Assembly (NCBI RefSeq): GCF_026627425.1
Contig: NZ_JAPNLH010000007.1
Span: forward strand, 124,001 to 188,000
Source: Arthrobacter endolithicus
Lineage (GTDB): Bacteria > Actinomycetota > Actinomycetes > Actinomycetales > Micrococcaceae
Direction: 5' to 3'
DNA: 64,000 nt
The position numbers and the translations under genes were made by a program. This document shows, in pieces, positions 8,816 through 17,379 of the stretch (position 1 is the stretch's first letter; every line of letters begins with the position of its first letter). Under the pieces are notes generated by a model. It was not told where the DNA came from. It saw only the letters and a list, made by a program, of their open reading frames with translations, and made no database searches.

Positions 8816-9991
8816 CTACCCTATCCGGCCAGCACCCGCGGCGGGTGTGACGGCGAAAATATCCGGTTCCCGGAAGCCGGCGTGCCGGAATGCCGTCAGG
8901 ATGGCCTGCCGGGTACCGGCTTCGGTGGCAGCCGGGATCAGCGCAATGGCGGAGCCGCCGAATCCTCCGCCGGTCATCCGGGCGCCCAGTGCACCGTTGG
9001 CCAGAGCAGTCTCCACCGCCAGATCCAACTCGGGGCAGGAAATCTCAAAGTCGTCCCGCATGGACAAATGGCTGGCGGTCAGCAGCTCACCGACCGCCGT
9101 CGGCCCTTGCTCAGCAAGTGCTGCGACAGTGCAGAGTACGCGGTCGTTTTCGGTGACGATATGCCGCACCCGGCGGAAGGTCTCGTCATCGAGAAGCCCG
9201 GCTGCCTCGGCGAGTTCGTCGACGCGCAGATCCCGCAGTGCCGGCACACCCAGGACCTCGGCGCCCAGTTCGCAGGACGCTCGCCGGGCAGCGTAGTCCC
9301 CGGTGGCGTGTGCGTGGCTGACCCGCGTGTCCACTACCAGCACCACCAGCTGGGAACCGGCCAGATCGAACGGCACTTGCTCCGCCTGCCGGCTGCGGCA
9401 ATCCAGGAAAACGGCGTGGCCTTCGGTGGACAACAGAGACGCCGATTGATCCAGGATTCCCGTCGGAGCACCCACCACTTCATTTTCGGCGCGCTGGCCA
9501 ACCAGCACCAGCTCCTCCCGACTCAGGGCGGCACCAGCCAAATCGTTCAGGGCCAATGCCACGGCGCATTCGATCGCCGCGGAGGAGGACAGGCCAGCGC
9601 CGGTCGGCACCGAAGAGTCCAGAAAGAGATCGAAGCCGGGGACGCGAACGCCCTGTTGGCCGAGTACCCAGGCCACGCCCAAAGGATAGGCCGTCCAACC
9701 CTGCATGTTCGACGGCGCCAGTCGGGTCAAGTCCACCGTCACCAGCCCCTCATCGCCATAGCTGGAAATCAGCCGCGCGGTGCTGTCCTCGCGCAGCCGA
9801 ACGGCGACTCGGGCCGTGTGTCCGATGGCGAACGGCAGGACGAAGCCCTCGTTGTAATCGGTATGCTCGCCGATCAGATTGACCCGTCCCGGTGCCTGCC
9901 ACACCCCGTCCGGTGCCGCACGGAATACCTCCGCGAACCTGGCCGCTGCATCTGCCGTCACTTTCGCCTGATCCCTTTTTCCGTTAGCCAT
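8816..9991 (-). CDS. galK: Galactokinase
   Basis: Phosphorylates galactose to galactose-1-phosphate, step one of the Leloir pathway. The 391-residue GHMP kinase shows the galactokinase signature GRVNLIGEHTDYNEGFVLP (about 36-54), the phosphate loop VPTGAGLSSSAAIE (about 125) and the C-terminal GHMP motif GARMTGGGFGGSAIALI. One base separates it from the galT stop, so the two are translationally linked. Third gene of the leftward deoR-galT-galK operon. Confidence 0.97.
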   Translation of the reverse strand: MANGKRDQAKVTADAAARFAEVFRAAPDGVWQAPGRVNLIGEHTDYNEGFVLPFAIGHTARVAVRLREDSTARLISSYGDEGLVTVDLTRLAPSNMQGWTAYPLGVAWVLGQQGVRVPGFDLFLDSSVPTGAGLSSSAAIECAVALALNDLAGAALSREELVLVGQRAENEVVGAPTGILDQSASLLSTEGHAVFLDCRSRQAEQVPFDLAGSQLVVLVVDTRVSHAHATGDYAARRASCELGAEVLGVPALRDLRVDELAEAAGLLDDETFRRVRHIVTENDRVLCTVAALAEQGPTAVGELLTASHLSMRDDFEISCPELDLAVETALANGALGARMTGGGFGGSAIALIPAATEAGTRQAILTAFRHAGFREPDIFAVTPAAGAGRIG

Positions 9992-9992
9992 T

Positions 9993-11150
9993 CTAAGTTG
10001 CTTCTCGGAGCAGTCGGCCGCGGACCGCCACCCTGCTCTGGCCGCCGGCGCGTCCGGCCGTGGCCCGGAGTGCGGCAGCGGTCAGCTCGGGGGTGCTGTC
10101 ATTGATAAAGGCACCCATGGCAGCTTCCGATCCGGCAAGGAATTTCAGTTTGTCCGCAGCCCGGCGCGGCGAGGTCAGCTGTAGGTGCAGGTAGCCGGCG
10201 GGCCGGAAAAAGTCGTCCACCGGGGCCTGGTGCCAGGCGGCAATATAGGGCGTCGGTGTGCCGTACAGATTATCCAAACGTGTCAGCAGCTCCAAGTACA
10301 TCCAGGTGAGCTCATCGCGTTCCGCCCCGGTCAGTGCGGCGATGTCCGGAACCTGCCGGTGCGGTGTGAGATGGATTTCGAGCGGCCATTTCGCGGCGAA
10401 CGGCACATAGGCGCTCAAATGCGTCCCCTCCAGGATCATCCGGTCCCCGGCCTGCCGCTCGGAACCGAGAATGGATCCGGTAAGAGTGTCCCGGCCATCG
10501 GCGGCATCGTAGTATTTCCGGGCGGCCTCCGCCATCACTGCGGCCCGAGGGGTGATGTAGGGATAGGCATAGATTTGGCCGTGCGGATGATGCAAGGTAA
10601 CGCCGATCTCCTGCCCGCGGTTCTCGAACGGAAAGACCTGCCGAATGCCCGGCAAGGCGCTGAGCGCGGCGGTCCGCTGCGCCCAGGCATCGATGACGGT
10701 GCGGGCCCGCACCTCGGATAAGGCAGCAAAGGATCCGCTATGGACCGGTGTGAAGGCCACCACTTCGCAGCGGCCGAAGGCGGTACCTGTGGTGCCCCAG
10801 CGGGGATGCTGAGGCGCAGCGCCCAGGGCGGGGCCTAAGGAAGGGAAACGGTTTTCAAAAACAACGACGTCATAGTCCGGGGCGGGAATTTCGGAAAGAT
10901 TCCCGTCCTGGCGGCTAGGGCAAAGGGGGCACTGGTTGGCTGGCGGGAGGTAGGTACGGGTCTGCCGGTGGGCGGCTATCGCCACCCAGTCGCCGGTCAG
11001 TGCGTCAAAACGGATCTCCCCGGTCTCCGCCTCCGAGCGGGGGAGTAAGGGGCGCTGATCTGCCTCCGGGTGCGGTTTAGCCACGTCGCCGTCGTCGAAA
11101 TAGATCAGTTCGCGCCCATCCGACAGCCGGGTGCTCGTTGCTGTCGTCAT
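9993..11150 (-). CDS. galT: Galactose-1-phosphate uridylyltransferase
   Basis: Transfers UMP from UDP-glucose to galactose-1-phosphate. The 385-residue protein carries the catalytic HxH motif in TLHHPHGQIYAYPY (about 195), the Zn-site pair CPLCPS (about 78), and the C-terminal HIT-like HLTPHRQVPDIAAL. The start ATG overlaps the deoR stop by 4 bases (ATGA), which supports co-translation. No galE epimerase is next to it, so UDP-galactose must be recycled by an enzyme encoded elsewhere. Confidence 0.97.
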   Translation of the reverse strand: MTTATSTRLSDGRELIYFDDGDVAKPHPEADQRPLLPRSEAETGEIRFDALTGDWVAIAAHRQTRTYLPPANQCPLCPSRQDGNLSEIPAPDYDVVVFENRFPSLGPALGAAPQHPRWGTTGTAFGRCEVVAFTPVHSGSFAALSEVRARTVIDAWAQRTAALSALPGIRQVFPFENRGQEIGVTLHHPHGQIYAYPYITPRAAVMAEAARKYYDAADGRDTLTGSILGSERQAGDRMILEGTHLSAYVPFAAKWPLEIHLTPHRQVPDIAALTGAERDELTWMYLELLTRLDNLYGTPTPYIAAWHQAPVDDFFRPAGYLHLQLTSPRRAADKLKFLAGSEAAMGAFINDSTPELTAAALRATAGRAGGQSRVAVRGRLLREAT

Positions 11151-11986
11151 GGTTCGCTCCTGGCTAGTGACGGTGCTGATTGTGTTGACGGTGCTGACTG
11201 TGCTGAACGTGGGACCACTGCGATCCGCAGGGTCTGAATCAGCGGCCTGAATTCCGCTGCCGTCGCCGGTGCTATGCCGTCGTCGGTAATCAGCGTGTCG
11301 ACCTCGCGCAACGCGACCACGGACGCCAACGCGCGGACGTTGAATTTCGTATGGTCGGCAAGCACCACCAGGCGTTCCGCGGATGCGCTAAAGGCAATAT
11401 TCGTCTGCGCTTCGACCACATTGGGGCTGGTCAGACCGCGCCGTGCATCAATGCCGTGGATGCCCATGAAACAGATATCGCAGTTGAGCCGGGCGATGGC
11501 GGCGTCGGCCACAGGCCCCACCAATGCCTCCGAGGGAGTGCGCTCGCCGCCGGTAATAATGACCTTGGTCCCGTTAGCTGGCTGGAGCTGGTATAACGCC
11601 TCCGCAGCCTTCAGCGAGTTCGTGATGACGGTAAGGCCTTCCACCCGATTGAGCATCGTTGCCAGCCAGTGGGTCGTGGTGCCACCAGTCAAGGCCAAGG
11701 TCATGCCGGGCTCGACCAGACCGAACGCCGCCGCTGCGATGGCTGCCTTGGCTGCCGGCTGCAGATCCGAATTGTTTGCGAAACCCGGTTCGACGGCGCT
11801 GAACCTGGCCAGGCGGGTGGCCCCGCCGTGGATTTTTCTCAGCAGTCCCTTGACGTCAAGCGCCTCGATATCCCGGCGCACGGTCATTTCGCTGACGGAC
11901 AACGCCTCGGCCAGGTCGGTGACGCGGACGGCCTCATTAAGCTGCAGCTCTTTAAGGATCCGGGACTGCCGCTGAGGTGCGAGCAT
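11147..11986 (-). CDS. DeoR/GlpR family transcriptional regulator of the gal operon
   Basis: Probable sugar-phosphate-responsive repressor of galTK. The start at 11986 (MLAPQRQSRILKEL) is chosen because AAGGAGG lies 5 bases upstream; the longer frame to 12022 has no such site. The 279-residue protein has a DeoR winged helix (about 3-57: VTDLAEALSVSEMTVRRDIEAL and the family signature KIHGGATR) and a DeoRC sugar-phosphate sensor domain (LALTGGTTTHWLA, FMGIHGIDARRGLTSPN, LVVLADHTKF). The C-terminal tail contains an 18-bp tandem duplication encoding Gln-Ser-Ala-Pro-Ser-type repeats. Confidence 0.93.
   Translation of the reverse strand: MLAPQRQSRILKELQLNEAVRVTDLAEALSVSEMTVRRDIEALDVKGLLRKIHGGATRLARFSAVEPGFANNSDLQPAAKAAIAAAAFGLVEPGMTLALTGGTTTHWLATMLNRVEGLTVITNSLKAAEALYQLQPANGTKVIITGGERTPSEALVGPVADAAIARLNCDICFMGIHGIDARRGLTSPNVVEAQTNIAFSASAERLVVLADHTKFNVRALASVVALREVDTLITDDGIAPATAAEFRPLIQTLRIAVVPRSAQSAPSTQSAPSLARSEP
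11168..11203 (-). repeat. 18-bp tandem repeat at the 3' end of the deoR-family gene
   Basis: Two 18-bp units (11168-11185 and 11186-11203) differ at two positions, with a partial third unit following. They encode part of the Ser/Ala/Pro/Gln tail just before the stop. Confidence 0.75.
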
Positions 11987-12017
11987 TCGGACCTCCTTAG
12001 CGTGCGTTGATACCAAA

Positions 12018-12042
12018 TTCAAATACTTTCAAACAAAATATA
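12018..12042 (-). promoter_or_regulatory. Promoter and direct-repeat operator of the gal operon
   Basis: On the minus strand a TATATT -10 box (12037-12042) with a weak TGGCAT -35 (12060-12065, 17-base spacer) is followed around the transcription start by two TTTGAA half-sites (12018-12023 and 12028-12033) exactly 10 bp apart. Direct repeats one helical turn apart are typical DeoR-family operators, so autoregulation is likely. Confidence 0.5.
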
Positions 12043-12130
12043 ACATCACCTCCCTCGCAATGCCAGCGGTCGGCTCGCTGGCAGCTGGACACGGTTTCAG
12101 TATTCATCTCTGGTGGGGAACTATTAAGCT

Positions 12131-13342
12131 ATGAAGCTTCCTGGACAGACCGGCGACGGGACCCTGAACGATCTTGCCGCGGGGGTTCCCTATGGTGTGC
12201 GGCTCTCCGCGGCGTGGGCCTGGCGGGTGGGGATCATCCTTTTGGTCGGCGGGGCAATTCTCTGGTTGCTGAGCTTTGTTACCCTACTCGTCATCCCGCT
12301 GATGGTGGCGGCATTGCTGTCGGCACTGCTCAGTCCGATTGTCCGGTTCCTGCACCGCCACCGGCTGCCCAAGGGGCTGGCCGTCGCCGCCACCATGGTC
12401 GGCGGGGCGGTCGTAATTGTTGGCGCTCTGACGCTGGTGGGCCGGCAGATGGTCGAGGGGTTTTCGGCTCTGCGCGGTCAGGCTGTCGAGGGCATCCGGC
12501 AGGTCCAGATGTGGTTTGCCACCGGCCCCCTGCAGGTTTCGGCAGCAGATATGGACAAATATGTCGGTGAGGGGCTTAATGCGCTGCAGAATAACAGCAG
12601 CAGCATCCTCAGCGGGGCGTTATCGGTGGGCAGCTCGGCCGGGCACTTCGCGGCTGGCCTGCTGCTGACGCTTTTCATCCTGGTATTTTTCCTGCTCGAA
12701 GGTGAGCAGATCTGGTTGTTCATAGTAAAGTTGATGCCCAAGCGGGCGCGGGCTGCTGCCAACGGGGCGGGCCGGCGCGGCTGGGGATCCATGGTCAGCT
12801 ACGTCCGGATCCAGGTGTTGGTTGCGGTGATTGACGCGATCGGAATTGGCGGGGGAGCGGCCATCATCGGCGTACCGCTGGCGCTACCGTTGGGCGTTTT
12901 GGTCCTCTTCGGATCCTTTATCCCGGTGATCGGAGCCCTGGTGACCGGCATCGTAGCCGTGCTGCTTGCGCTAGTGGCCAATGGCTGGGTCAACGCCTTA
13001 ATCATGCTGGGAATTGTGTTGCTGGTCCAGCAGGCGGAAAGCCACCTGCTGCAGCCTCTGGTGATGGGCAAGGCCGTTTCACTGCACCCGGTCGCGGTGA
13101 TTCTCACGGTAGCTGCCGGTGCCGGCCTTGCCGGTATACCCGGGGCGCTCTTCGCGGTGCCGCTGCTGGCGGTCCTCAATTCCGCGATCCGCTACATCGC
13201 CGCGCGTGGCTGGGAGCACCAGGGAACAGCGGTCGACGGCGGCGGACCGGGAGGCTCGTCCGGCGGCGGAACGCAGCAGCCGCCACAGCTAGCGGCGGTC
13301 ACCACCACCCAAACGCCAACCAGCAGAGAGAACAATCAGTGA
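12131..13342 (+). CDS. AI-2E family transporter (PerM/UPF0118)
   Basis: Polytopic membrane protein, 403 residues, of the AI-2E exporter-like superfamily (also linked to Na+/H+ exchange; substrate unknown here). N-terminal helices begin at IILLVGGAILWLLSFVTLLVIPLMVAALL. The family loop PIVRFLHRHRLPKGLAV, the central soluble segment (about 115-165), and the C-terminal LLVQQAESHLLQPLVMGKAVSLHP motif are all present. The tail is Gly/Gln/Thr-rich. The stop overlaps the next GTG (GTGA), so it is co-translated with threonine deaminase. Confidence 0.93.
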   Translation: MKLPGQTGDGTLNDLAAGVPYGVRLSAAWAWRVGIILLVGGAILWLLSFVTLLVIPLMVAALLSALLSPIVRFLHRHRLPKGLAVAATMVGGAVVIVGALTLVGRQMVEGFSALRGQAVEGIRQVQMWFATGPLQVSAADMDKYVGEGLNALQNNSSSILSGALSVGSSAGHFAAGLLLTLFILVFFLLEGEQIWLFIVKLMPKRARAAANGAGRRGWGSMVSYVRIQVLVAVIDAIGIGGGAAIIGVPLALPLGVLVLFGSFIPVIGALVTGIVAVLLALVANGWVNALIMLGIVLLVQQAESHLLQPLVMGKAVSLHPVAVILTVAAGAGLAGIPGALFAVPLLAVLNSAIRYIAARGWEHQGTAVDGGGPGGSSGGGTQQPPQLAAVTTTQTPTSRENNQ

Positions 13343-14577
13343 ATGCACTTAGCGACCTGCCCGTCACGCTGACCGATATAGAGGACGCGCGGCGGTTAGT
13401 GGCGGACATCATCGCCCTTACCCCCATTGAAAGTTCCCGGGCGCTGGGCCGGCAAACCGGTTCCGAGGTGTTCTTCAAATGCGAGAATCTCCAGCGGGCA
13501 GGGTCCTTTAAGGTCCGCGGCGCCTATGTCCGGATGGCAAAACTGACGGCGGAAGAAAAGGCCCGCGGCGTCGTGGCGGCCTCCGCCGGAAACCATGCCC
13601 AGGGCGTGGCTGTGGCTGCCAAAGCACTGGGCATCAAGGCCCGGATCTATATGCCGCTGGGCGTGGCGTTGCCAAAGCTGGCCGCCACCCGCGGCCACGG
13701 CGCCGAGGTGGTACTGCATGGACACAATGTGGATGAATCCCTCGCCGAGGCGGAACGTTTTGCAGAAGAAACCGGGGCTGTGTTCGTTCATCCATTCGAC
13801 AACGTTGACGTCGTTGCGGGGCAGGGGACCATTGGCCTGGAAATTCTGGACCAGCTCCCCAACGTCGACACGGTGATCATGGGGGTCGGCGGGGGCGGCC
13901 TGCTGGCCGGTGTCGCCGTCGCGATTAAATCCAGGGCGGAGCAGTTAGGCAGGGAAATCAGAATCATCGGCGTCCAGGCCGAAAACGCGGCGGCCTACCC
14001 GCCCTCTCTTGCCGCGGACGCACTAGTGCCGTTGAAGAGAGTCTCCACGATGGCCGACGGTATAGCCGTCGGCAGGCCTGGACAGCTGCCGTTCTCGATC
14101 ATCCGGGAGCTCGTGGATGACGTCGTCACGGTCAGCGAGGATGCGCTGGCCAGAGCACTGATTTTCCTGCTGGAACGCGCAAAGATGGTGGTGGAGCCGG
14201 CTGGAGCTGTGGGGGTAGCCGCGCTGATGGAGGGCAAAATCGAGAATCCCGGCACCACTGCCGTGATTCTCACCGGGGGAAACATCGATCCGATGCTGAT
14301 GCTGAAGGTGATCCAGCGCGGCCTCGCAGCCGCCGGCCGCTTTATGACCGTGCGGATGATGCTCGATGACCGCCCGGGTTCGCTGGCCACGATTTCCCGG
14401 ATCATCGCGGAGAACGACGCGAACGTCACCGGCGTCGATCACACCAGGGTGGGCGGATCCATCAGCATGGGCGATGTCTCCATCACGGTGAATCTGGAGA
14501 CGAAGGGCCACGAGCACTGCGAACACGTCCTCACGGCACTGCGGACCGAGGGATTCCAACCCATAGTGGTGCACTAA
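13339..14577 (+). CDS. ilvA: Threonine ammonia-lyase with ACT domain
   Basis: PLP enzyme converting threonine to 2-oxobutyrate and ammonia. The 412-residue protein has the PLP Lys motif NLQRAGSFKVRGAY (about 52-65), SAGNHAQGVA, the glycine-rich phosphate loop GVGGGGLLAGVA (about 185) and a C-terminal ACT domain (about 330-410, DDRPGSLATISRIIAEND). One ACT unit and this length fit the short-form threonine deaminase rather than the two-ACT E. coli IlvA, so the symbol is by activity. GTG start, 4-base overlap with the transporter gene. Confidence 0.92.
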   Translation: MNALSDLPVTLTDIEDARRLVADIIALTPIESSRALGRQTGSEVFFKCENLQRAGSFKVRGAYVRMAKLTAEEKARGVVAASAGNHAQGVAVAAKALGIKARIYMPLGVALPKLAATRGHGAEVVLHGHNVDESLAEAERFAEETGAVFVHPFDNVDVVAGQGTIGLEILDQLPNVDTVIMGVGGGGLLAGVAVAIKSRAEQLGREIRIIGVQAENAAAYPPSLAADALVPLKRVSTMADGIAVGRPGQLPFSIIRELVDDVVTVSEDALARALIFLLERAKMVVEPAGAVGVAALMEGKIENPGTTAVILTGGNIDPMLMLKVIQRGLAAAGRFMTVRMMLDDRPGSLATISRIIAENDANVTGVDHTRVGGSISMGDVSITVNLETKGHEHCEHVLTALRTEGFQPIVVH

Positions 14578-14606
14578 CGGCCAGTGCACTCAAAACGCGT
14601 GCACCA

Positions 14607-14675
14607 ACATGTCGAGTGTGGACATCTGCCCATTGGAACGCCTCGCAGCGGGGCAGATGTCCACACTCGACATGT
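14607..14675. terminator. Perfect 25-bp hairpin between convergent ilvA and greA
   Basis: Bases 14607-14631 are an exact inverted repeat of 14651-14675, separated by a 19-base loop. It fills the 101-base gap between the two convergent stops and has no T-tract, so it probably acts as a bidirectional terminator or RNA 3'-end structure. It may be a dispersed intergenic repeat. Confidence 0.7.
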
Positions 14676-14678
14676 GAC

Positions 14679-15173
14679 TTAACCGGTGAACGGCGTGGCG
14701 GAGATGACTTCGACGGCAATTTCCCTGCCGTTCGGTGCGATGTAGCTCAGCGAGTCGCCCGCCTTGTGCCCATGGATTGCGGCGCCAAGAGGCGATTTTT
14801 CGCTGAAGACATCCAGATCCGTGCCGCCGCCGACCTCGCGGCTTCCCAAGAGGAACGTTGTCTCGTCGCCGGCAATTTTCGCAACCACCAGCATTCCCGG
14901 CTCCACAATGCCATCATCGGCGGGGGACTCGCCAACATGGGCGTCCCGCAGCAGTTCGGTGAGCTGGCGGATCCGCGCTTCGATCTTGCCTTGCTCTTCC
15001 TTGGCTGCGTGGTATCCGCCGTTTTCCTTCAGGTCACCCTCCGAGCGGGCCTGCTCGATCTTTTTGACCACTTCAACCCGTCCGGGGCCGGACAGTTCCG
15101 TGAGCTCAGCCTGAAGGCGGCTGAAGGCTTCCTGGGTGAGCCAGGCTGCGGGTGCGCTGTTAGGGGTAGACAC
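14679..15173 (-). CDS. greA: Transcription elongation factor GreA
   Basis: Binds the RNA polymerase secondary channel and stimulates cleavage of backtracked transcripts. GTG 15173 is chosen because AAGGAG lies 7 bases upstream, giving 164 residues, the usual GreA size. The N-terminal coiled coil (about 12-80, ELTELSGPGRVEVVKKIEQARSEGDLKENGGY) bears the conserved acidic tip residues in the DLKENGGYHAAKEEQ region. The C-terminal FKBP-like domain ends LGAAIHGHKAGDSLSYIAPNGREIAVEVIS. Next to DUF4307 and mca as in Rv1080c-Rv1082. Confidence 0.96.
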   Translation of the reverse strand: MSTPNSAPAAWLTQEAFSRLQAELTELSGPGRVEVVKKIEQARSEGDLKENGGYHAAKEEQGKIEARIRQLTELLRDAHVGESPADDGIVEPGMLVVAKIAGDETTFLLGSREVGGGTDLDVFSEKSPLGAAIHGHKAGDSLSYIAPNGREIAVEVISATPFTG

Positions 15174-15311
15174 AGGGTTTCTCCTTGGGCTGACAAGTAA
15201 GGCGGGTAGGGCGACTGAGTTCGCACTGACAAGCAAATACCCCGCCGAAGGTTGCCACCGTAGTGCACTAGCACATGAAGTAGCCGTTCAAGCGGGGCAG
15301 GGTATTGCTCC

Positions 15312-15340
15312 AGTGTAGGCAACAAGACCGATAAACCCAA
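15312..15340 (-). promoter_or_regulatory. Candidate greA promoter
   Basis: Minus strand TTGGGT (15335-15340), 17-base spacer, TACACT (15312-15317). This implies a leader of about 130 bases before the GTG, containing complementary segments (GCAATACCC against GGGTATTTGC) that could fold. Confidence 0.5.
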
Positions 15341-15381
15341 GATGCCGACACTGCCGGTGGCCGCAGGATGGGATCGTGCAG

Positions 15382-15822
15382 TTACGGCGCGGGAACGATC
15401 CAGCAGCTGTCGACGACGCCGGAAACGGCCAGCGACTCGGTCCGCACTGCGGCTCGCTGCGCCGTCGTCCGCCCCTGATCGATGCCGGAGTCGGTGCCGT
15501 TAGGACCTATCGTAACGACGTCCCAACCGACGATGGCGAAGCTCGAAGCCAAGGCCTTGACGGCGCATTGCGCCGTTGCGCCGGGGTCCTTGACGACCTG
15601 AAAATCGACCTCGGTCAGTGTGCTGTCCCGGACCGAGAAGCCCACGTCTTTGCTGGCGACGGAGGGCTCACCCCGGCCCAGGGCCAGCCACGCGACAAAG
15701 ACCAGCGTGAGGACTGCGACGACGGCGCTCAAGATGACTTTCGTCCGCCGCGTCCACCTGCGCTTGGGCGCACCGTAGCGAGTGGCTACGCTGGTAGCTG
15801 CCGATGTTTCAGAAACGCTCAC
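15382..15822 (-). CDS. DUF4307 domain-containing membrane protein
   Basis: Small bitopic protein of unknown function, 146 residues from GTG 15822. The basic cytoplasmic N-terminus (YGAPKRRWTRRTK) precedes one membrane helix (VILSAVVAVLTLVFVAWLALG, about 26-46). The extracytoplasmic part has FSVRDSTLTEVDFQVVKDPG and two Cys residues (AQCAVKAL, DSCWIVPAP) that may form a disulfide. The start is set by a TAAACT box 7 bases upstream; the open frame runs further but into the divergent mca gene. Equivalent by position to Rv1081c. Confidence 0.88.
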   Translation of the reverse strand: MSVSETSAATSVATRYGAPKRRWTRRTKVILSAVVAVLTLVFVAWLALGRGEPSVASKDVGFSVRDSTLTEVDFQVVKDPGATAQCAVKALASSFAIVGWDVVTIGPNGTDSGIDQGRTTAQRAAVRTESLAVSGVVDSCWIVPAP

Positions 15823-15829
15823 GAGGTCC

Positions 15830-15835
15830 AGTTTA
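15830..15835 (-). promoter_or_regulatory. -10 box of DUF4307 gene (leaderless type)
   Basis: Minus strand TAAACT ends 7 bases before GTG 15822; no Shine-Dalgarno is visible. Confidence 0.5.
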
Positions 15836-15969
15836 TCGTTCTTCGGGCGGACGTTGATGCACACGTTCGCACAACGTCGCCCGGATTCCGTCCGGCCGAT
15901 GCTGTCAGGGCCAAAGGGGATCAGGCCAGTTGTTTCCAGACGCGGCGCATAACATAGGAAAGGCTTAAT

Positions 15970-16938
15970 ATGAGTTCCGATCATCCGGGGGCCAGCCGTG
16001 CAGCCGCTGCACCTGCCAAGGCCCCGCGGTTTGCTGCCGAAACGGACAACTCCGGTCAAGGGCTGCGCCTGCTGGCGGTCCACGCCCATCCCGACGATGA
16101 GGCCAGTAAGGGTGCTGCCATGATGGCAAGCTATGTGGCCGAAGGCGTCGACATCATGGTCGCCACCTGCACCGGCGGCGAGCGGGGCGGCGTCCAGAAC
16201 CCCGCGATGGTGGGGGATCCCCATTCAACCCGCGACATGGCCGGTGCCCGCCGTCTCGAAATGGCGGCGGCAGTGGCGGCGCTGGGGATCAGTCACGAGT
16301 GGCTCGGGTTTGTTGATTCTGGTCTGCCGGAAGGGAAACCGTTACCGGAACTGCCGCTCGGTTGTTTTGCCCGCCAACCGCTGCAACGCGCAGCGGCACC
16401 GTTGGTGCGGCTGGTCCGGCGCTTCCGTCCGCATGTGGTGGTCAGCTATGACGAAAACGGCGGTTACCCGCACCCGGATCACATCATGGCGCACAAGGTG
16501 ACGGTGGAGGCTTTCCATGCCGCGGGGGATCCGGACCGCTACCCGGGAACCGGTGATCCTTGGGAACCTGCGAAGCTTTATTATGATCTGGCCTTCAATC
16601 CCGCGCGTTTCAAGGCGTTGCATTTCGCGCTCGAAGAGGCCGGCATCCAGTCGCCCTATGCGGAGCGGATCGCAGCCTGGATGGAGGCAGACACGGAAGG
16701 GCACCAGTCACCCATGGGCAGGCACCCGGCCACGACGCAGGTTGACTGCGGGGACTTCTTCGAGGCCCGCGAAGCCGCCCTTCGCGCCCACGCTACGCAA
16801 GTGGATCCCGAAGGCTTCTTCTTCGCTGTTTCGGCGGATATGCAGCGCAAAATCTGGCCGTGGGAGGACTACTCACTGATCGAATCCCGGGTCTACACCC
16901 CGCTGCCGGAAAACGACTTGTTTGCTGGCCTACGATAG
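15970..16938 (+). CDS. mca: Mycothiol S-conjugate amidase
   Basis: Zn-dependent amidase that cleaves mycothiol-toxin conjugates to release mercapturic acids for export; a marker of mycothiol-producing actinobacteria. The 322-residue LmbE/PIG-L fold shows the zinc motif AVHAHPDDEASKG (His40, Asp43), the CTGGERGG loop and the third zinc ligand region GGYPHPDHIMAHK (about 166-174). AGGAAAGG lies 6 bases before the ATG. The length and the greA-DUF4307-mca order favour Mca over MshB. Confidence 0.96.
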   Translation: MSSDHPGASRAAAAPAKAPRFAAETDNSGQGLRLLAVHAHPDDEASKGAAMMASYVAEGVDIMVATCTGGERGGVQNPAMVGDPHSTRDMAGARRLEMAAAVAALGISHEWLGFVDSGLPEGKPLPELPLGCFARQPLQRAAAPLVRLVRRFRPHVVVSYDENGGYPHPDHIMAHKVTVEAFHAAGDPDRYPGTGDPWEPAKLYYDLAFNPARFKALHFALEEAGIQSPYAERIAAWMEADTEGHQSPMGRHPATTQVDCGDFFEAREAALRAHATQVDPEGFFFAVSADMQRKIWPWEDYSLIESRVYTPLPENDLFAGLR

Positions 16939-17004
16939 ATAGGGGACAGCGGTGAAATGCCGGCCCCCGGGTAGAGCGCCGCGGGGAACACAGAAAGACA
17001 AACT

Positions 17005-17379
17005 TTGCATAATTTGATTTTGGTGCTGGCCACCACTCCGCCCAGCGATTCCCCGACCATCCGTCCCGGCCTGGACCCGGATCAGGTCAGCCCGGGGTTT
17101 TTGGGTTTCCTCTTTACCTTCGGCGTCGTCGTCATTATGTTCTTCCTGATCCGCGACATGGTCAAGCGAATCCGCCGGGTCCGCTACCGGGCCCAGGTCG
17201 CGGAAGACGCACTCTTGGGCCGCGAGGCAGCGAACGGCGAACAGGACGGCGAAGCCGACGACGACGGCCCGGTAACCGGCCGCCGGACGTACCACGGAGG
17301 TGCCGGCGGCAAACACGGCCCCGACGCGGACTTCCTTGAGTCCAAAAGCCAGGACGATGGACCCGCAAACGGGAGCTGA
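17005..17379 (+). CDS. Small single-pass membrane protein, hypothetical
   Basis: Conserved position (Rv1083-like) between mca and the DUF255 gene. The 124-residue product has an extracytoplasmic Pro-rich N-terminus, one membrane helix (PGFLGFLFTFGVVVIMFFLI, about 31-50), a basic stop-transfer segment RDMVKRIRRVRYRAQ and an acidic disordered cytoplasmic tail. The start is uncertain: TTG at 17005, TTG at 17014 and GTG at 17020 are all in frame and the ribosome binding site is weak. Its 3' end overlaps the next gene by 23 bases. Confidence 0.75.
   Translation: MHNLILVLATTPPSDSPTIRPGLDPDQVSPGFLGFLFTFGVVVIMFFLIRDMVKRIRRVRYRAQVAEDALLGREAANGEQDGEADDDGPVTGRRTYHGGAGGKHGPDADFLESKSQDDGPANGS

Noticed and set aside
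8211-10105. Long open frames opposite the thiolase and galK genes
   Set aside because: They are antisense to genes with complete catalytic motifs, have Arg/Ser/Gly-rich translations without domains, and reflect high third-position GC.
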